From NCBI GenBank assembly GCA_947644475.1, contig CANRZQ010000090.1:1-9694 (forward strand): 9,694 nt of DNA. The letters run 5' to 3'. This stretch comes from an uncultured Muribaculaceae bacterium (lineage in GTDB: Bacteria > Bacteroidota > Bacteroidia > Bacteroidales > Muribaculaceae). How positions within the stretch are numbered: the stretch's first letter is position 1; every line of letters begins with the position of its first letter. A program made the position numbers and the translations under genes. The notes beneath the pieces are model-generated. The model was not told where the DNA came from and ran no database searches. It worked only from the letters and a program-made list of their open reading frames with translations. This document shows positions 1-5,674 of the stretch, piece by piece.

Positions 1-123
1 GATCTCCGACAGTTCAAGTTCGTTGAAATCCACGTCGGCATCCGGCATGTCGGAAATGATTGATTTCAGGCCCTCGACAATCACAGGCGATTGGCATACA
101 ACGGCTAACGATATGGTTTTCAT
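1..123 (-). CDS. Response-regulator-like protein, N-terminal fragment (runs off the window)
   Basis: Only the first 41 codons are present, starting at the ATG read from 123. The peptide begins MKTISLAVVCQSPVIVEGLK, which resembles the first strand and helix of a receiver domain (the usual form has two acidic residues before a P-x-x-x-x-E-G-L stretch). Here the acidic pair is replaced by Cys10-Gln11, so classical Mg-dependent phosphorylation may not occur. The start overlaps the stop of the hemerythrin gene as ATGA, which implies translational coupling. In Bacteroidetes a LuxR-type regulator often follows such a hemerythrin gene, so a C-terminal HTH is expected outside the window. That part is inference from context. 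The remainder of the protein cannot be seen, so the family call is moderate. Confidence 0.6.
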   Translation of the reverse strand, partial: MKTISLAVVCQSPVIVEGLKSIISDMPDADVDFNELELSEI

Positions 124-815
124 TGCTTTTTGTGTTCTATCGCCGTAACCATCGGCACGAGGATATGATTTTCGATATTTGAATGTTTCTCAAGGTCTTC
201 CTCCACATTGTAAAGGTCGACAAGCACATCGTACATCAAATCAGGACGGTCGGTGACATAAAAGCGCATGATTATGTTTTTGAGTTCGTTGAGGCTTGTC
301 TCTATCTCGTCGTCGTGGCTGCGGCGGAAAGTATCGATGGAATAATCCTCGGAAGGGTCAAGTTCGCCGGAGTCAAGCCGACGGACATAGGGGAAAACGG
401 TGCGTTCCTCGTTGGCAAAATGCGCCTTCACCTTCTCGATAAAATTGTCGAAGAAACTAAGGATTGCAGGGTTAATCCATGGGTTGCTGTCGTCGAAAGC
501 CTCAAGAAGGTTCTTGCGGATATGCGGAAACTTGAAATTCAGAAAATACTCATGGCTGTTGTGCAGAAAATCGACAACCTGAGTGGCCGTGACGCGGTCG
601 AAAGTCGCGGAATCAATCTTTCCCGTAAGCAGGAAATTCACCACAAGCAAGAAAACCTCCTCGTTAATCTCCATGCGGGTGCACACCTCGCTTATAGTCT
701 GGTGGCCAAAGCCGAGGGGAATCCCGAACCGGCTCAGAATCGGAATGATATTGTAATCGCGGTTGATGAGGTCGGCCATACGGTCCGAGCCGTAAAATCT
801 GCGGTTAAGTTTCAT
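120..815 (-). CDS. Hemerythrin-like di-iron protein (RIC/ScdA-like architecture)
   Basis: This is a 231-residue, soluble, probably cytoplasmic protein. Residues 15-45 resemble the ScdA_N/DUF542 domain of iron-sulfur repair proteins (YtfE/ScdA), but the usual Cys-Cys pair is absent, the equivalent stretch reading GIPLGFGHQT. Residues about 80-225 form a four-helix hemerythrin-type domain. Candidate iron ligands are His85/His88, His98, His132 and Glu136 in HFANEE, His167, and His211 with Glu215/His217 in EKHSNIENH. Relatives bind a di-iron centre and act in repair of nitrosative or oxidative damage or in O2/NO sensing; which applies here is not shown. The gene has its own upstream gap of 68 bp with a possible promoter, and its TGA overlaps the next start as ATGA. 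Pairing with a regulator suggests a sensor or stress role. The missing Cys pair argues against calling it a standard RIC protein. Confidence 0.8.
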   Translation of the reverse strand: MKLNRRFYGSDRMADLINRDYNIIPILSRFGIPLGFGHQTISEVCTRMEINEEVFLLVVNFLLTGKIDSATFDRVTATQVVDFLHNSHEYFLNFKFPHIRKNLLEAFDDSNPWINPAILSFFDNFIEKVKAHFANEERTVFPYVRRLDSGELDPSEDYSIDTFRRSHDDEIETSLNELKNIIMRFYVTDRPDLMYDVLVDLYNVEEDLEKHSNIENHILVPMVTAIEHKKQ

Positions 816-831
816 CTTATAGTACTTTTGG

Positions 832-855
832 TATGCGAATTTGATATGCGAATTT
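832..855. repeat. 11-bp tandem direct repeat in the hemerythrin leader
   Basis: TATGCGAATTT occurs at 832-842 and again at 845-855, two bases apart (13-bp period). The second copy overlaps the proposed -7 box and the first lies just downstream, in the leader. This is a plausible place for a regulator to bind, but a chance duplication is possible. Confidence 0.5.
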
Positions 856-880
856 ACTAATAAAAAACCGTAATACCAAA
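849..880 (-). promoter_or_regulatory. Possible promoter of the hemerythrin gene
   Basis: Read on the minus strand, TTTG (877-880) is followed after 20 bp by TAAATTCG (849-856). This fits the Bacteroidetes -33/-7 pattern TTTG/TAnnTTTG except for one base in the -7 box. It lies about 35 bp ahead of the hemerythrin start, in the only sizeable gap of the left gene cluster. The imperfect -7 keeps confidence modest. Confidence 0.4.
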
Positions 881-883
881 TGG

Positions 884-1321
884 TTACTCCTCATCGTCGA
901 TATCATCGAAATCAAAGTCCCACCCGTCGGCATCGTATATGTCAGACGTGAAACGCTCCAGCTCTCGCCCTTCGCGCTTGGTCGGGCGGCCAAGACCTTT
1001 GCGGCGGTCGATGAACCCGGATATTTTCACCACTTCAAGCAAGTCGTACTGCTCCTTCGGGGTGATATTTTCCATATATTCGGGCACAAGTTTAGCGCCC
1101 AGGCGGTTTTCAGTGACGGCAAGCACACGGAAAGAATATGTTACCGGCGGCTTGCGCACCCTCACAACATCGCCGGCCTTGATGGTCCGCGACGGCTTCA
1201 CGGGAGAATCGCTGTCGCCCAACATCACCCGGCCTTTCTTGCATGCCTCGGTGGCCACGGTGCGCGTCTTGAACACACGCATCGCCCACAGCCATTTGTC
1301 AATCCTTACTTCTGATGCCAC
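884..1321 (-). CDS. S4-domain RNA-binding protein, Hsp15 (HslR) family
   Basis: This is a 145-residue protein with an N-terminal S4 domain. The first residues contain RIDKWLWAMRVFKTR followed by TEACKKGRV, the hallmark of Hsp15-type heat-shock proteins, which in E. coli bind 50S subunits carrying stalled peptidyl-tRNA. Residues about 45-95 complete the S4 fold, and the C-terminus ends in a run of Asp/Glu. I chose the GTG at 1319-1321, giving MASEVRIDKW. The family normally starts two to five residues before RIDKW, and this start leaves 7 bp after the preceding gene. An ATG at 1372 would add 17 unrelated residues and overlap the acyltransferase by 44 bp. The neighbours pth and rplY also concern ribosome function, so the functional grouping is coherent. 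The family assignment is firm; the start is likely. Confidence 0.88.
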   Translation of the reverse strand: MASEVRIDKWLWAMRVFKTRTVATEACKKGRVMLGDSDSPVKPSRTIKAGDVVRVRKPPVTYSFRVLAVTENRLGAKLVPEYMENITPKEQYDLLEVVKISGFIDRRKGLGRPTKREGRELERFTSDIYDADGWDFDFDDIDDEE

Positions 1322-1328
1322 GTATATA

Positions 1329-2330
1329 TCAATCTTTTGAATGTGAACGCCACAGACGATAGCCCTTGCCAATGGTCCATGGCAGATATTTGTTTATAAT
1401 CATTACCGGGATAATCAGCACGAGAGCCACGACAGCCACCTCGGCCAAGCCTATCAGGTCAAACGCCGGCCCTCCATCAGGCATAGATGAAAAATATTTT
1501 TTTCCAATTGCCTCCAACACGGCATATACCTTGCCGTGCAATATGAAATACAACAGAGTGTTTGCGCCAACGAAAAGCAGAAAACGCGAACGGATTAATA
1601 TTGTTTGCGAGAGGTAAATTACACAATACACGCTTGCCGACACGACAATCAGCCAGTCGATAAAATATTCCGAGGCCCAGAACACATAGGTCCTGCCAGC
1701 AATGGCAATCGGCAATATGTAAACGGGCAATGCCACAACAAAACCCTTTACACAAATATATTTTCCGAGCCGCTCCTTTTCAATACAAAAAACGCGTCCA
1801 AGTCCCATCCAGAAAATACCGTATCCCATGGCCTGCAATGTAAAAGGCACATACCCAAGCCCACCGATATATACGGCGGCCCAGTTTGCCAAAGCGCAGG
1901 CCAAAGACGCCGCTACAAGCGCCCGCGATGACGCACACCACCGGTCGATCCAATAAAAAGCCAGGCTATAAACATACAGAGCGGGTATGAACCATATCAT
2001 GTTATTGCGCCCGTCCTGCAACCAAAGCGATACAAGAGCCTGCGGCAACGGCTCCTCCACTTCATGCGTAGAGTACACATATTGCGACACCACAAGCAGC
2101 GAGCCGTAAATCAAAAAGGGAATATATAGCCCTCGCGTGCGCTGCTCAAATACCTCCAAGAATCCTTTTCCACCCTTAAACAGGTAGCCGGATACAAAGA
2201 AGAACACAGTGAGAAAGAACGGCGACAAAAAAGCCATCACATCCGGATCACTGAATTCTATATGGTTATAAATTACAGCCAAAAAGCAGAGTCCCCTTGA
2301 TGAATCAAGCCATTTTACCCGTTCTTTCAT
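1329..2330 (-). CDS. Acyltransferase-3 family integral membrane protein
   Basis: A 333-residue polytopic membrane protein with about ten hydrophobic segments. The start WLDSSRGLCFLAVIYNH (residues 7-23) is the family's signature, with Arg12 and His23 as the usual conserved catalytic-region residues. FFFVSGYLFKGG follows at 43-54, NNMIWFIPALY at 109-119, and a late NTLLYFILHG at 257-266. Members (OafA/YrhL/WecH-like) move acetyl or other acyl groups onto sugars of surface polysaccharides at the inner membrane. The exact acceptor cannot be read from sequence. No extra SGNH domain is attached. It starts 8 bp after pth and stops 7 bp before the S4 gene, so it is very probably co-transcribed with both. 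Its function has no evident link to theirs, which suggests insertion into an older operon. Confidence 0.87.
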   Translation of the reverse strand: MKERVKWLDSSRGLCFLAVIYNHIEFSDPDVMAFLSPFFLTVFFFVSGYLFKGGKGFLEVFEQRTRGLYIPFLIYGSLLVVSQYVYSTHEVEEPLPQALVSLWLQDGRNNMIWFIPALYVYSLAFYWIDRWCASSRALVAASLACALANWAAVYIGGLGYVPFTLQAMGYGIFWMGLGRVFCIEKERLGKYICVKGFVVALPVYILPIAIAGRTYVFWASEYFIDWLIVVSASVYCVIYLSQTILIRSRFLLFVGANTLLYFILHGKVYAVLEAIGKKYFSSMPDGGPAFDLIGLAEVAVVALVLIIPVMIINKYLPWTIGKGYRLWRSHSKD

Positions 2331-2338
2331 AATACAGC

Positions 2339-2902
2339 CTATTTATTGTTGAAACGGCACATAGCGTCCTGGATGCCGGCAAGGACACAGTCGCGTATTG
2401 CCTCCACGGCCACGTCGACGCGCGTCGGCAACTGCTGGCGCTGGTCAAGAGAGAAATGCCCCAGCACATAGTCGACCTGGCATCCGCGCGGAAAATCATT
2501 GCCGACTCCGAAGCGCAGGCGCGGATAAGCCTGCGTGCCGAGCATCTGGGCTATGTTCTTCAAGCCATTATGTCCGGCATCCGACCCGGAAGGCTTGATG
2601 CGGATAGCCCCGAAAGGCAGCGCGATGTCGTCGACAAGCACAAGAATGTTGCCAATCTCGATTTTTTCCTGTTCCTTCCAATAACGCACGGCATTGCCGC
2701 TGAGATTCATGTAGGTCGATGGCTTGAGCAAGACCACCTGCTGGTTCTTCACTCTCCCCCGCCCCACGTCGCCGTAACGTTCGGTGGAAAAAGCGATATT
2801 GGATGCCTCGGCAAAGGCATCCAATATCGTAAAGCCTATGTTGTGGCGCGTACCGCGATATTCATCGCCGATATTACCGAGCCCAACAATAAGATGTTTC
2901 AT
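2339..2902 (-). CDS. pth: Peptidyl-tRNA hydrolase
   Basis: This is a 187-residue, full-length bacterial Pth. It cleaves the ester bond between peptide and tRNA on peptidyl-tRNAs that drop off the ribosome, recycling tRNA in the cytoplasm. The start KHLIVGLGNIG (Asn10), catalytic His20 in TRHNIGF, Asn66 in STYMNLSGN, the Asp91-Asp92 pair in LVLVDDIALPFG, and Asn112 in GHNGLKN are all present. They match the key residues of the E. coli enzyme (Asn10, His20, Asn68, Asp93, Asn114). The C-terminal part with FGVGNDFPRG and VDYVLGHF is also normal. The gene lies 5 bp after rplY, as expected for a shared transcript, and upstream of the acyltransferase. Nothing looks degraded. Confidence 0.97.
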   Translation of the reverse strand: MKHLIVGLGNIGDEYRGTRHNIGFTILDAFAEASNIAFSTERYGDVGRGRVKNQQVVLLKPSTYMNLSGNAVRYWKEQEKIEIGNILVLVDDIALPFGAIRIKPSGSDAGHNGLKNIAQMLGTQAYPRLRFGVGNDFPRGCQVDYVLGHFSLDQRQQLPTRVDVAVEAIRDCVLAGIQDAMCRFNNK

Positions 2903-2907
2903 TCAGA

Positions 2908-3558
2908 TTACTTTTCAGCAGCGGCGGCAGCACCACGAGCGGCACGGGTGAGCTGTACGGCGCATACTACGGCATTCTTGGCGTTCATCAGTTCGAGGCC
3001 TTCGAAATGGAGGTCGCCAACCTGAAGAGTTTTGCCGAGAGCGAGATTGTCGACATTGACAACCACACGTTCGGGGATTTCGGTGTAGATAGCCTTCACT
3101 TTGAGTTTCTTCATGGAAAGGGTGAGCTTACCACCGGCCTTCACACCTTCGGCGTGACCTTCGAGTTTAACGGGGACTTCAACCACAACGGGCTTCTGGT
3201 CGTTCACTTCGAGGAAGTCGATGTGCATCACAGTGTCCTTCACGGGGTCGAACTGGATGTCTTTGAGGACAGCCATTTTTTTGCCGCCGTTGAATTCGAG
3301 TTCCACTGCGTAGATGTCGGGAGTGTAGATCAGTTTGCGGACTGCTTCCTGAGATACAACGAGGTCGGTAGTGATAAGACCTTTGTTGTTGCCGATTTCA
3401 ACGAGTTTCTCACCTGCGGCAAGAGTGCCGTTGAAAGGAAGTTCTACGATGCTTCCGCCATTGAGGACAACGGGGATGAGACCCTGGGCGCGGAGCGCCT
3501 TTGTGGCTTTTTTGCCAAGGTTTTCACGAGCCTCGGCTTTGAGAGCAAATAATTGCAT
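2908..3558 (-). CDS. rplY: 50S ribosomal protein L25/general stress protein Ctc
   Basis: This 216-residue protein is of the long Ctc/TL5 type. Residues 1 to about 92 form the 5S rRNA-binding L25 domain, beginning MQLFALKAEARENLGKKATK, with the conserved ALRAQGLIPVVLNGG motif. Residues about 95-190 form the beta-rich C-terminal TL5 domain, including HIDFLEVN and PVKLEGHAEGVKAGG. The tail RAARGAAAAAEK is low-complexity. It assembles on 5S rRNA in the large subunit central protuberance. It is the first gene of the minus-strand operon rplY-pth-acyltransferase-S4 and has a well-formed promoter about 80 bp upstream. The leader of roughly 70 nt is somewhat long and carries a small hairpin near its 5' end. 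Confidence 0.97.
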   Translation of the reverse strand: MQLFALKAEARENLGKKATKALRAQGLIPVVLNGGSIVELPFNGTLAAGEKLVEIGNNKGLITTDLVVSQEAVRKLIYTPDIYAVELEFNGGKKMAVLKDIQFDPVKDTVMHIDFLEVNDQKPVVVEVPVKLEGHAEGVKAGGKLTLSMKKLKVKAIYTEIPERVVVNVDNLALGKTLQVGDLHFEGLELMNAKNAVVCAVQLTRAARGAAAAAEK

Positions 3559-3620
3559 TGAAATAAAAAATTAAATGTGTTACTCAAAATTATGTGAATA
3601 ATTTCCCATCACACGGGGGT

Positions 3621-3634
3621 GCTGAATTTTCAGC
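3621..3634 (-). repeat. Short inverted repeat at the rplY transcription start
   Basis: GCTGAA (3621-3626) and TTCAGC (3629-3634) form a 6-bp stem with a 2-base gap, sitting on or next to the expected rplY start site. It could be an operator or a 5' stem protecting the transcript. As RNA the two-base loop is tight, so some end pairs would open. Confidence 0.4.
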
Positions 3635-3638
3635 GGTG

Positions 3639-3670
3639 CAAAGTTACAAAAAAAGTTCAAAACAGCCAAA
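3639..3670 (-). promoter_or_regulatory. Promoter of the rplY operon
   Basis: On the minus strand TTTG (3667-3670) is followed by a 20-bp gap and TAACTTTG (3639-3646), an exact match to the Bacteroidetes primary-sigma pattern. Transcription would begin near 3632, leaving about 70 nt of leader before the rplY ATG. Confidence 0.75.
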
Positions 3671-3726
3671 CAAAACCGAAAAATTACACAAATAATGGAA
3701 ATATTCAGAAAAAAACCTCTAAAAAT

Positions 3727-3757
3727 TTTGCAGATTCCAAAATAACGCTTACCTTTG
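3727..3757 (+). promoter_or_regulatory. Promoter of tRNA-Ser
   Basis: TTTG (3727-3730), a 19-bp gap, and TACCTTTG (3750-3757) give an exact TTTG/TAnnTTTG match on the plus strand. The start site should fall near 3764, about 32 nt before the mature tRNA 5' end. It diverges from the rplY promoter. Confidence 0.75.
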
Positions 3758-3796
3758 CACTCGCAAACGGCAACAAGCCATTTGCCCCAAGCCCAA

Positions 3797-3884
3797 GGAG
3801 AGATGCTCGAGTGGCTGAAGAGGCACGCCTGGAAAGCGTGTATAGGCCAAAAGCCTATCCCGGGTTCGAATCCCGGTCTCTCCG
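3797..3884 (+). tRNA. tRNA-Ser(GGA)
   Basis: The cloverleaf is complete: acceptor GGAGAGA (3797-3803) pairs with TCTCTCC (3877-3883) and G3884 is the discriminator base. The anticodon stem CACGC/GCGTG (3824-3828, 3836-3840) holds loop CTGGAAA with anticodon GGA at 3831-3833, reading UCC and UCU. A long variable arm ATAGGC/GCCTAT (3842-3847, 3853-3858) is the class II feature of Ser tRNA. The T arm is CCGGG-TTCGAAT-CCCGG (3860-3876). CCA is not encoded, as is usual in Bacteroidetes. An integrase gene follows on the same strand, so its 3' half is the probable integration target. Confidence 0.97.
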
Positions 3885-3885
3885 C
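3860..3885 (+). other. Putative attL core in the 3' end of tRNA-Ser
   Basis: The T arm and acceptor 3' strand of an intact tRNA lie next to a tyrosine integrase gene, the usual layout of an element inserted at a tRNA 3' end. The exact core cannot be fixed, because the matching right-end copy lies outside the window and no second copy is seen within it. Confidence 0.45.
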
Positions 3886-3890
3886 AAGAC

Positions 3891-3940
3891 AACACGCTGA
3901 TTATCAATAGTTTATAACAATTGATTTCAGCGTGTTTTTC
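3891..3940 (+). terminator. Intrinsic terminator after tRNA-Ser
   Basis: AACACGCTGA (3891-3900) pairs perfectly with TCAGCGTGTT (3927-3936). Inside it ATCAAT (3903-3908) pairs with ATTGAT (3920-3925), leaving an 11-nt loop. The stem runs into TTTTTCTTTTTT (3935-3946). This should stop tRNA transcription before the integrase. If the attachment core is in the tRNA, the terminator was brought in by the element. Confidence 0.85.
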
Positions 3941-3986
3941 TTTTTTGAGGTGGTCGGCAGCCCTAAAAAAAAGCCCGCAAATGTTT

Positions 3987-4003
3987 CATTTTGTAGTAAA
4001 ATG
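3987..4003. repeat. 17-bp inverted repeat upstream of the integrase
   Basis: CATTTT (3987-3992) and AAAATG (3998-4003) form a perfect 6-bp inverted repeat around GTAGT. It lies between the tRNA terminator and the integrase start. No T tract follows directly, so a protein-binding site is as likely as an RNA hairpin. Confidence 0.45.
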
Positions 4004-4014
4004 CGGCCTTTTGT

Positions 4015-4061
4015 TGCAAATTGCAAGCAACTCACAAGCCGCAGACAAGCAACTCACAAGC
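4015..4061. repeat. Tandem TTGCAA and 16-bp direct repeats upstream of the integrase
   Basis: TTGCAA occurs twice back to back (4015-4020, 4021-4026). Overlapping the second copy, CAAGCAACTCACAAGC appears at 4024-4039 and again at 4046-4061, a 22-bp period (about two helical turns). The block ends a few bases before a candidate ATG at 4067 and 30 bp before the preferred integrase start. Short spaced repeats beside an attachment site are typical of integrase arm-type or directionality-factor sites; that role is inferred. Confidence 0.7.
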
Positions 4062-4090
4062 AAGTTATGAGCGGGCGCGTTTTAGGCACT

Positions 4091-5272
4091 ATGATTACTA
4101 CCCGTTTTTATCTCGACTGCCGCGCTTCTGCCGCCGGCTCGCCCTCGCCCCTCAAATTGGCGCTTACCGTCAAAGGTGTCAGGGCTCTCATTTCTCTTAA
4201 CATTTCGGTGCTTTCTTCCCAGTGGGATGCTCACCGGCAAATCGTAATCGGACACCCTCGCAAGCAAATGTACAACGCAATGATGGCCGAGCAGAAGGTG
4301 GCCGTTGACGCCATTCTATTCCGCTTGTCTGCGGCCGGTGAATTGCGCGGGCTTCGCGCCAGCGAAGTGAGGCGCCGTGTTCTTTCAGAACTTAATCCGG
4401 AGCCGGAGGTGGATTCTCGTGTGACTTTCATATCGCGCTTCGAGGCTTTTGTGAAGTGCCGCTCGGCGGGAACTCAACGCGTCTATAATGCGACGCTGTC
4501 GCGGCTGCGCTCTTATCTCGGAGATGGCCTCGGCTCGCTCACATTCGAGGACATGACAGTGGCGTGGCTTCGAGATTTTGACACTTGGCTCGCCAGGACT
4601 TCGCCGTCGAAGAACGCGCGCAATATTCATTTCCGCAATATCCGCGCGGTGTTTAATGACGCGTTGACGGATGAGGTGATTTCGTGTTATCCTTTCCGCA
4701 AGTTCAAGGTAACGCCTGCACGGACACGCAAGCGTGCCCTGCCTCTGGAGCAGTTGCGCTTGTTGTTTGAGGCTGAACTTGAAACCTGGCAGCAGCGTTA
4801 TCTTGATTGCTTTAAACTTATTTTCCTGCTTTGCGGCATTAATATTGTGGATCTTTGCGGATTGTCGTCTGTGGCGAACGGGCGTGTGGAGTATTCCCGC
4901 GCGAAAACCCACCGACTTTATTCTGTCAAGGTGGAGCCTGAGGCGGCTGCGCTTATCGAGAAGTACGGGGGTGAAAGCCGTTTATTAAATTATATGGACA
5001 ATTGCAAGGGGTATCGGTCGTTTTACAATCAACTTAATCTCGCGTTGCATAATATAGCCGAGGTGTTGGGCCTGCCGAAGATTAGCACTTACTGGGCACG
5101 TCATTCGTGGGCTACTGTGGCGGCAAGTCTCGACATACCGAAGGAGACAATCGCCGCCGCGCTCGGGCACGGCGGCAATACTGTGACTGATATTTACATC
5201 GACTTCGACCAAGGGAAGGTGGACGCCGCAAATAGACGGGTTATCGACTGGGTGCTGTATGGGAAGAAGTGA
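4091..5272 (+). CDS. Tyrosine recombinase (integrase) of the element
   Basis: This 393-residue protein cuts and rejoins DNA at the attachment sites. Residues 1 to about 65 form an arm-binding domain (MITTRFYLDCR, LKLALTVKG, ISLNISVLSSQWD). Residues about 110-205 form the SAM-like core-binding domain, and about 215-393 the catalytic domain. Visible catalytic residues are Lys272 in SRAKTHR, Arg337-His338 in ARHSWAT, His360 in LGHGGN and nucleophile Tyr369 in DIYIDF. The first catalytic Arg of the usual GLR motif is not there: the stretch reads CGINIVDL, with Asn251 in its place. I chose ATG 4091 because the arm domain begins there. ATG 4067 is an alternative, and the reading frame further upstream runs through repeats and the terminator. 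Its stop is 3 bp from the convergent stop of the spanin-like gene. Confidence 0.93.
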   Translation: MITTRFYLDCRASAAGSPSPLKLALTVKGVRALISLNISVLSSQWDAHRQIVIGHPRKQMYNAMMAEQKVAVDAILFRLSAAGELRGLRASEVRRRVLSELNPEPEVDSRVTFISRFEAFVKCRSAGTQRVYNATLSRLRSYLGDGLGSLTFEDMTVAWLRDFDTWLARTSPSKNARNIHFRNIRAVFNDALTDEVISCYPFRKFKVTPARTRKRALPLEQLRLLFEAELETWQQRYLDCFKLIFLLCGINIVDLCGLSSVANGRVEYSRAKTHRLYSVKVEPEAAALIEKYGGESRLLNYMDNCKGYRSFYNQLNLALHNIAEVLGLPKISTYWARHSWATVAASLDIPKETIAAALGHGGNTVTDIYIDFDQGKVDAANRRVIDWVLYGKK

Positions 5273-5275
5273 TGG

Positions 5276-5674
5276 CTAATGCCGCCGCAGGATTATGCGC
5301 ATGATTGGCCTGCGCAGTATCCATATTACAAGAGCCCCGGCGGCGGCGACAAGCCACCAGAAGGCTTTCAGCCTGAATTCCTCCCACGATGTTTTCTGTC
5401 TTTCCACCGGATACGGGACTGCGACGCTGTCGGTGCGCTCGACATATACCGTGTCGCGCACCTCCCTTACACGGTCGCGCCATCGCTCGCGCCGGTCTAT
5501 CACGGTGTCGCCCTTTATGTAGATAAGGCGAGTGTCGCCCTGCGTCACCGTGTCGGTGCGCCATCGCGTCACCTCCTCCTTCTCGGTGCGCACCGTCTCC
5601 ACAGGCACATATTTCGTGGCCGAGCAACCGCAAAGCAGCATAGACGCAAGCGTGAGTATCGCAAGCCGCCTCAT
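5276..5674 (-). CDS. Spanin-like lipoprotein with C-terminal membrane segment (candidate u-spanin)
   Basis: This 132-residue protein starts with a lipoprotein signal: MRRLAILTLASMLLCGC, with Cys17 as the acylated residue. Residues 18-100 are a polar, highly charged periplasmic segment rich in Arg/Glu/Asp and repeated D-T/D-S-V pieces (DTVTQGD, GDTVIDRRE, RDTVYVE). Residues about 103-120 (KAFWWLVAAAGALVIWIL) are a membrane segment, followed by an Arg-rich end. A protein tied to the outer membrane by lipid and to the inner membrane by a C-terminal helix is the layout of one-gene spanins such as T1 gp11, which join the two membranes at the last step of lysis. Its start overlaps the endolysin stop as ATGA, and holin is next upstream. 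Order and coupling make a lysis role likely; homology was not tested. Confidence 0.72.
   Translation of the reverse strand: MRRLAILTLASMLLCGCSATKYVPVETVRTEKEEVTRWRTDTVTQGDTRLIYIKGDTVIDRRERWRDRVREVRDTVYVERTDSVAVPYPVERQKTSWEEFRLKAFWWLVAAAGALVIWILRRPIMRIILRRH

Noticed and set aside
183..860. A 225-codon plus-strand open frame across the hemerythrin gene
   Set aside because: It is antisense to a gene with clear iron-ligand motifs, and its translation shows no recognisable domain.
1322..1372. ATG start at 1372 for the S4 protein
   Set aside because: It adds 17 residues unlike the family and overlaps the acyltransferase by 44 bp; the GTG at 1319-1321 gives the expected N-terminus.
2456..3552. Long plus-strand open frames (2456-3025 and 3007-3552) across pth and rplY
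   Set aside because: They are antisense to two unmistakable housekeeping genes; the frames stay open because of codon bias.
3619..3900. A 93-codon plus-strand open frame covering the tRNA-Ser region
   Set aside because: It reads through two promoters and a tRNA, and has no protein motif.
4015..4061. A CRISPR array at the repeats upstream of the integrase
   Set aside because: There are only two copies of a 16-bp repeat with a 6-bp gap and no cas genes; spaced protein-binding sites are a better fit.
3932..4090. An N-terminal extension of the integrase of up to 53 residues
   Set aside because: The extension is encoded by terminator and repeat sequence and precedes the normal start of the arm-binding domain; ATG 4091 fits the family better.
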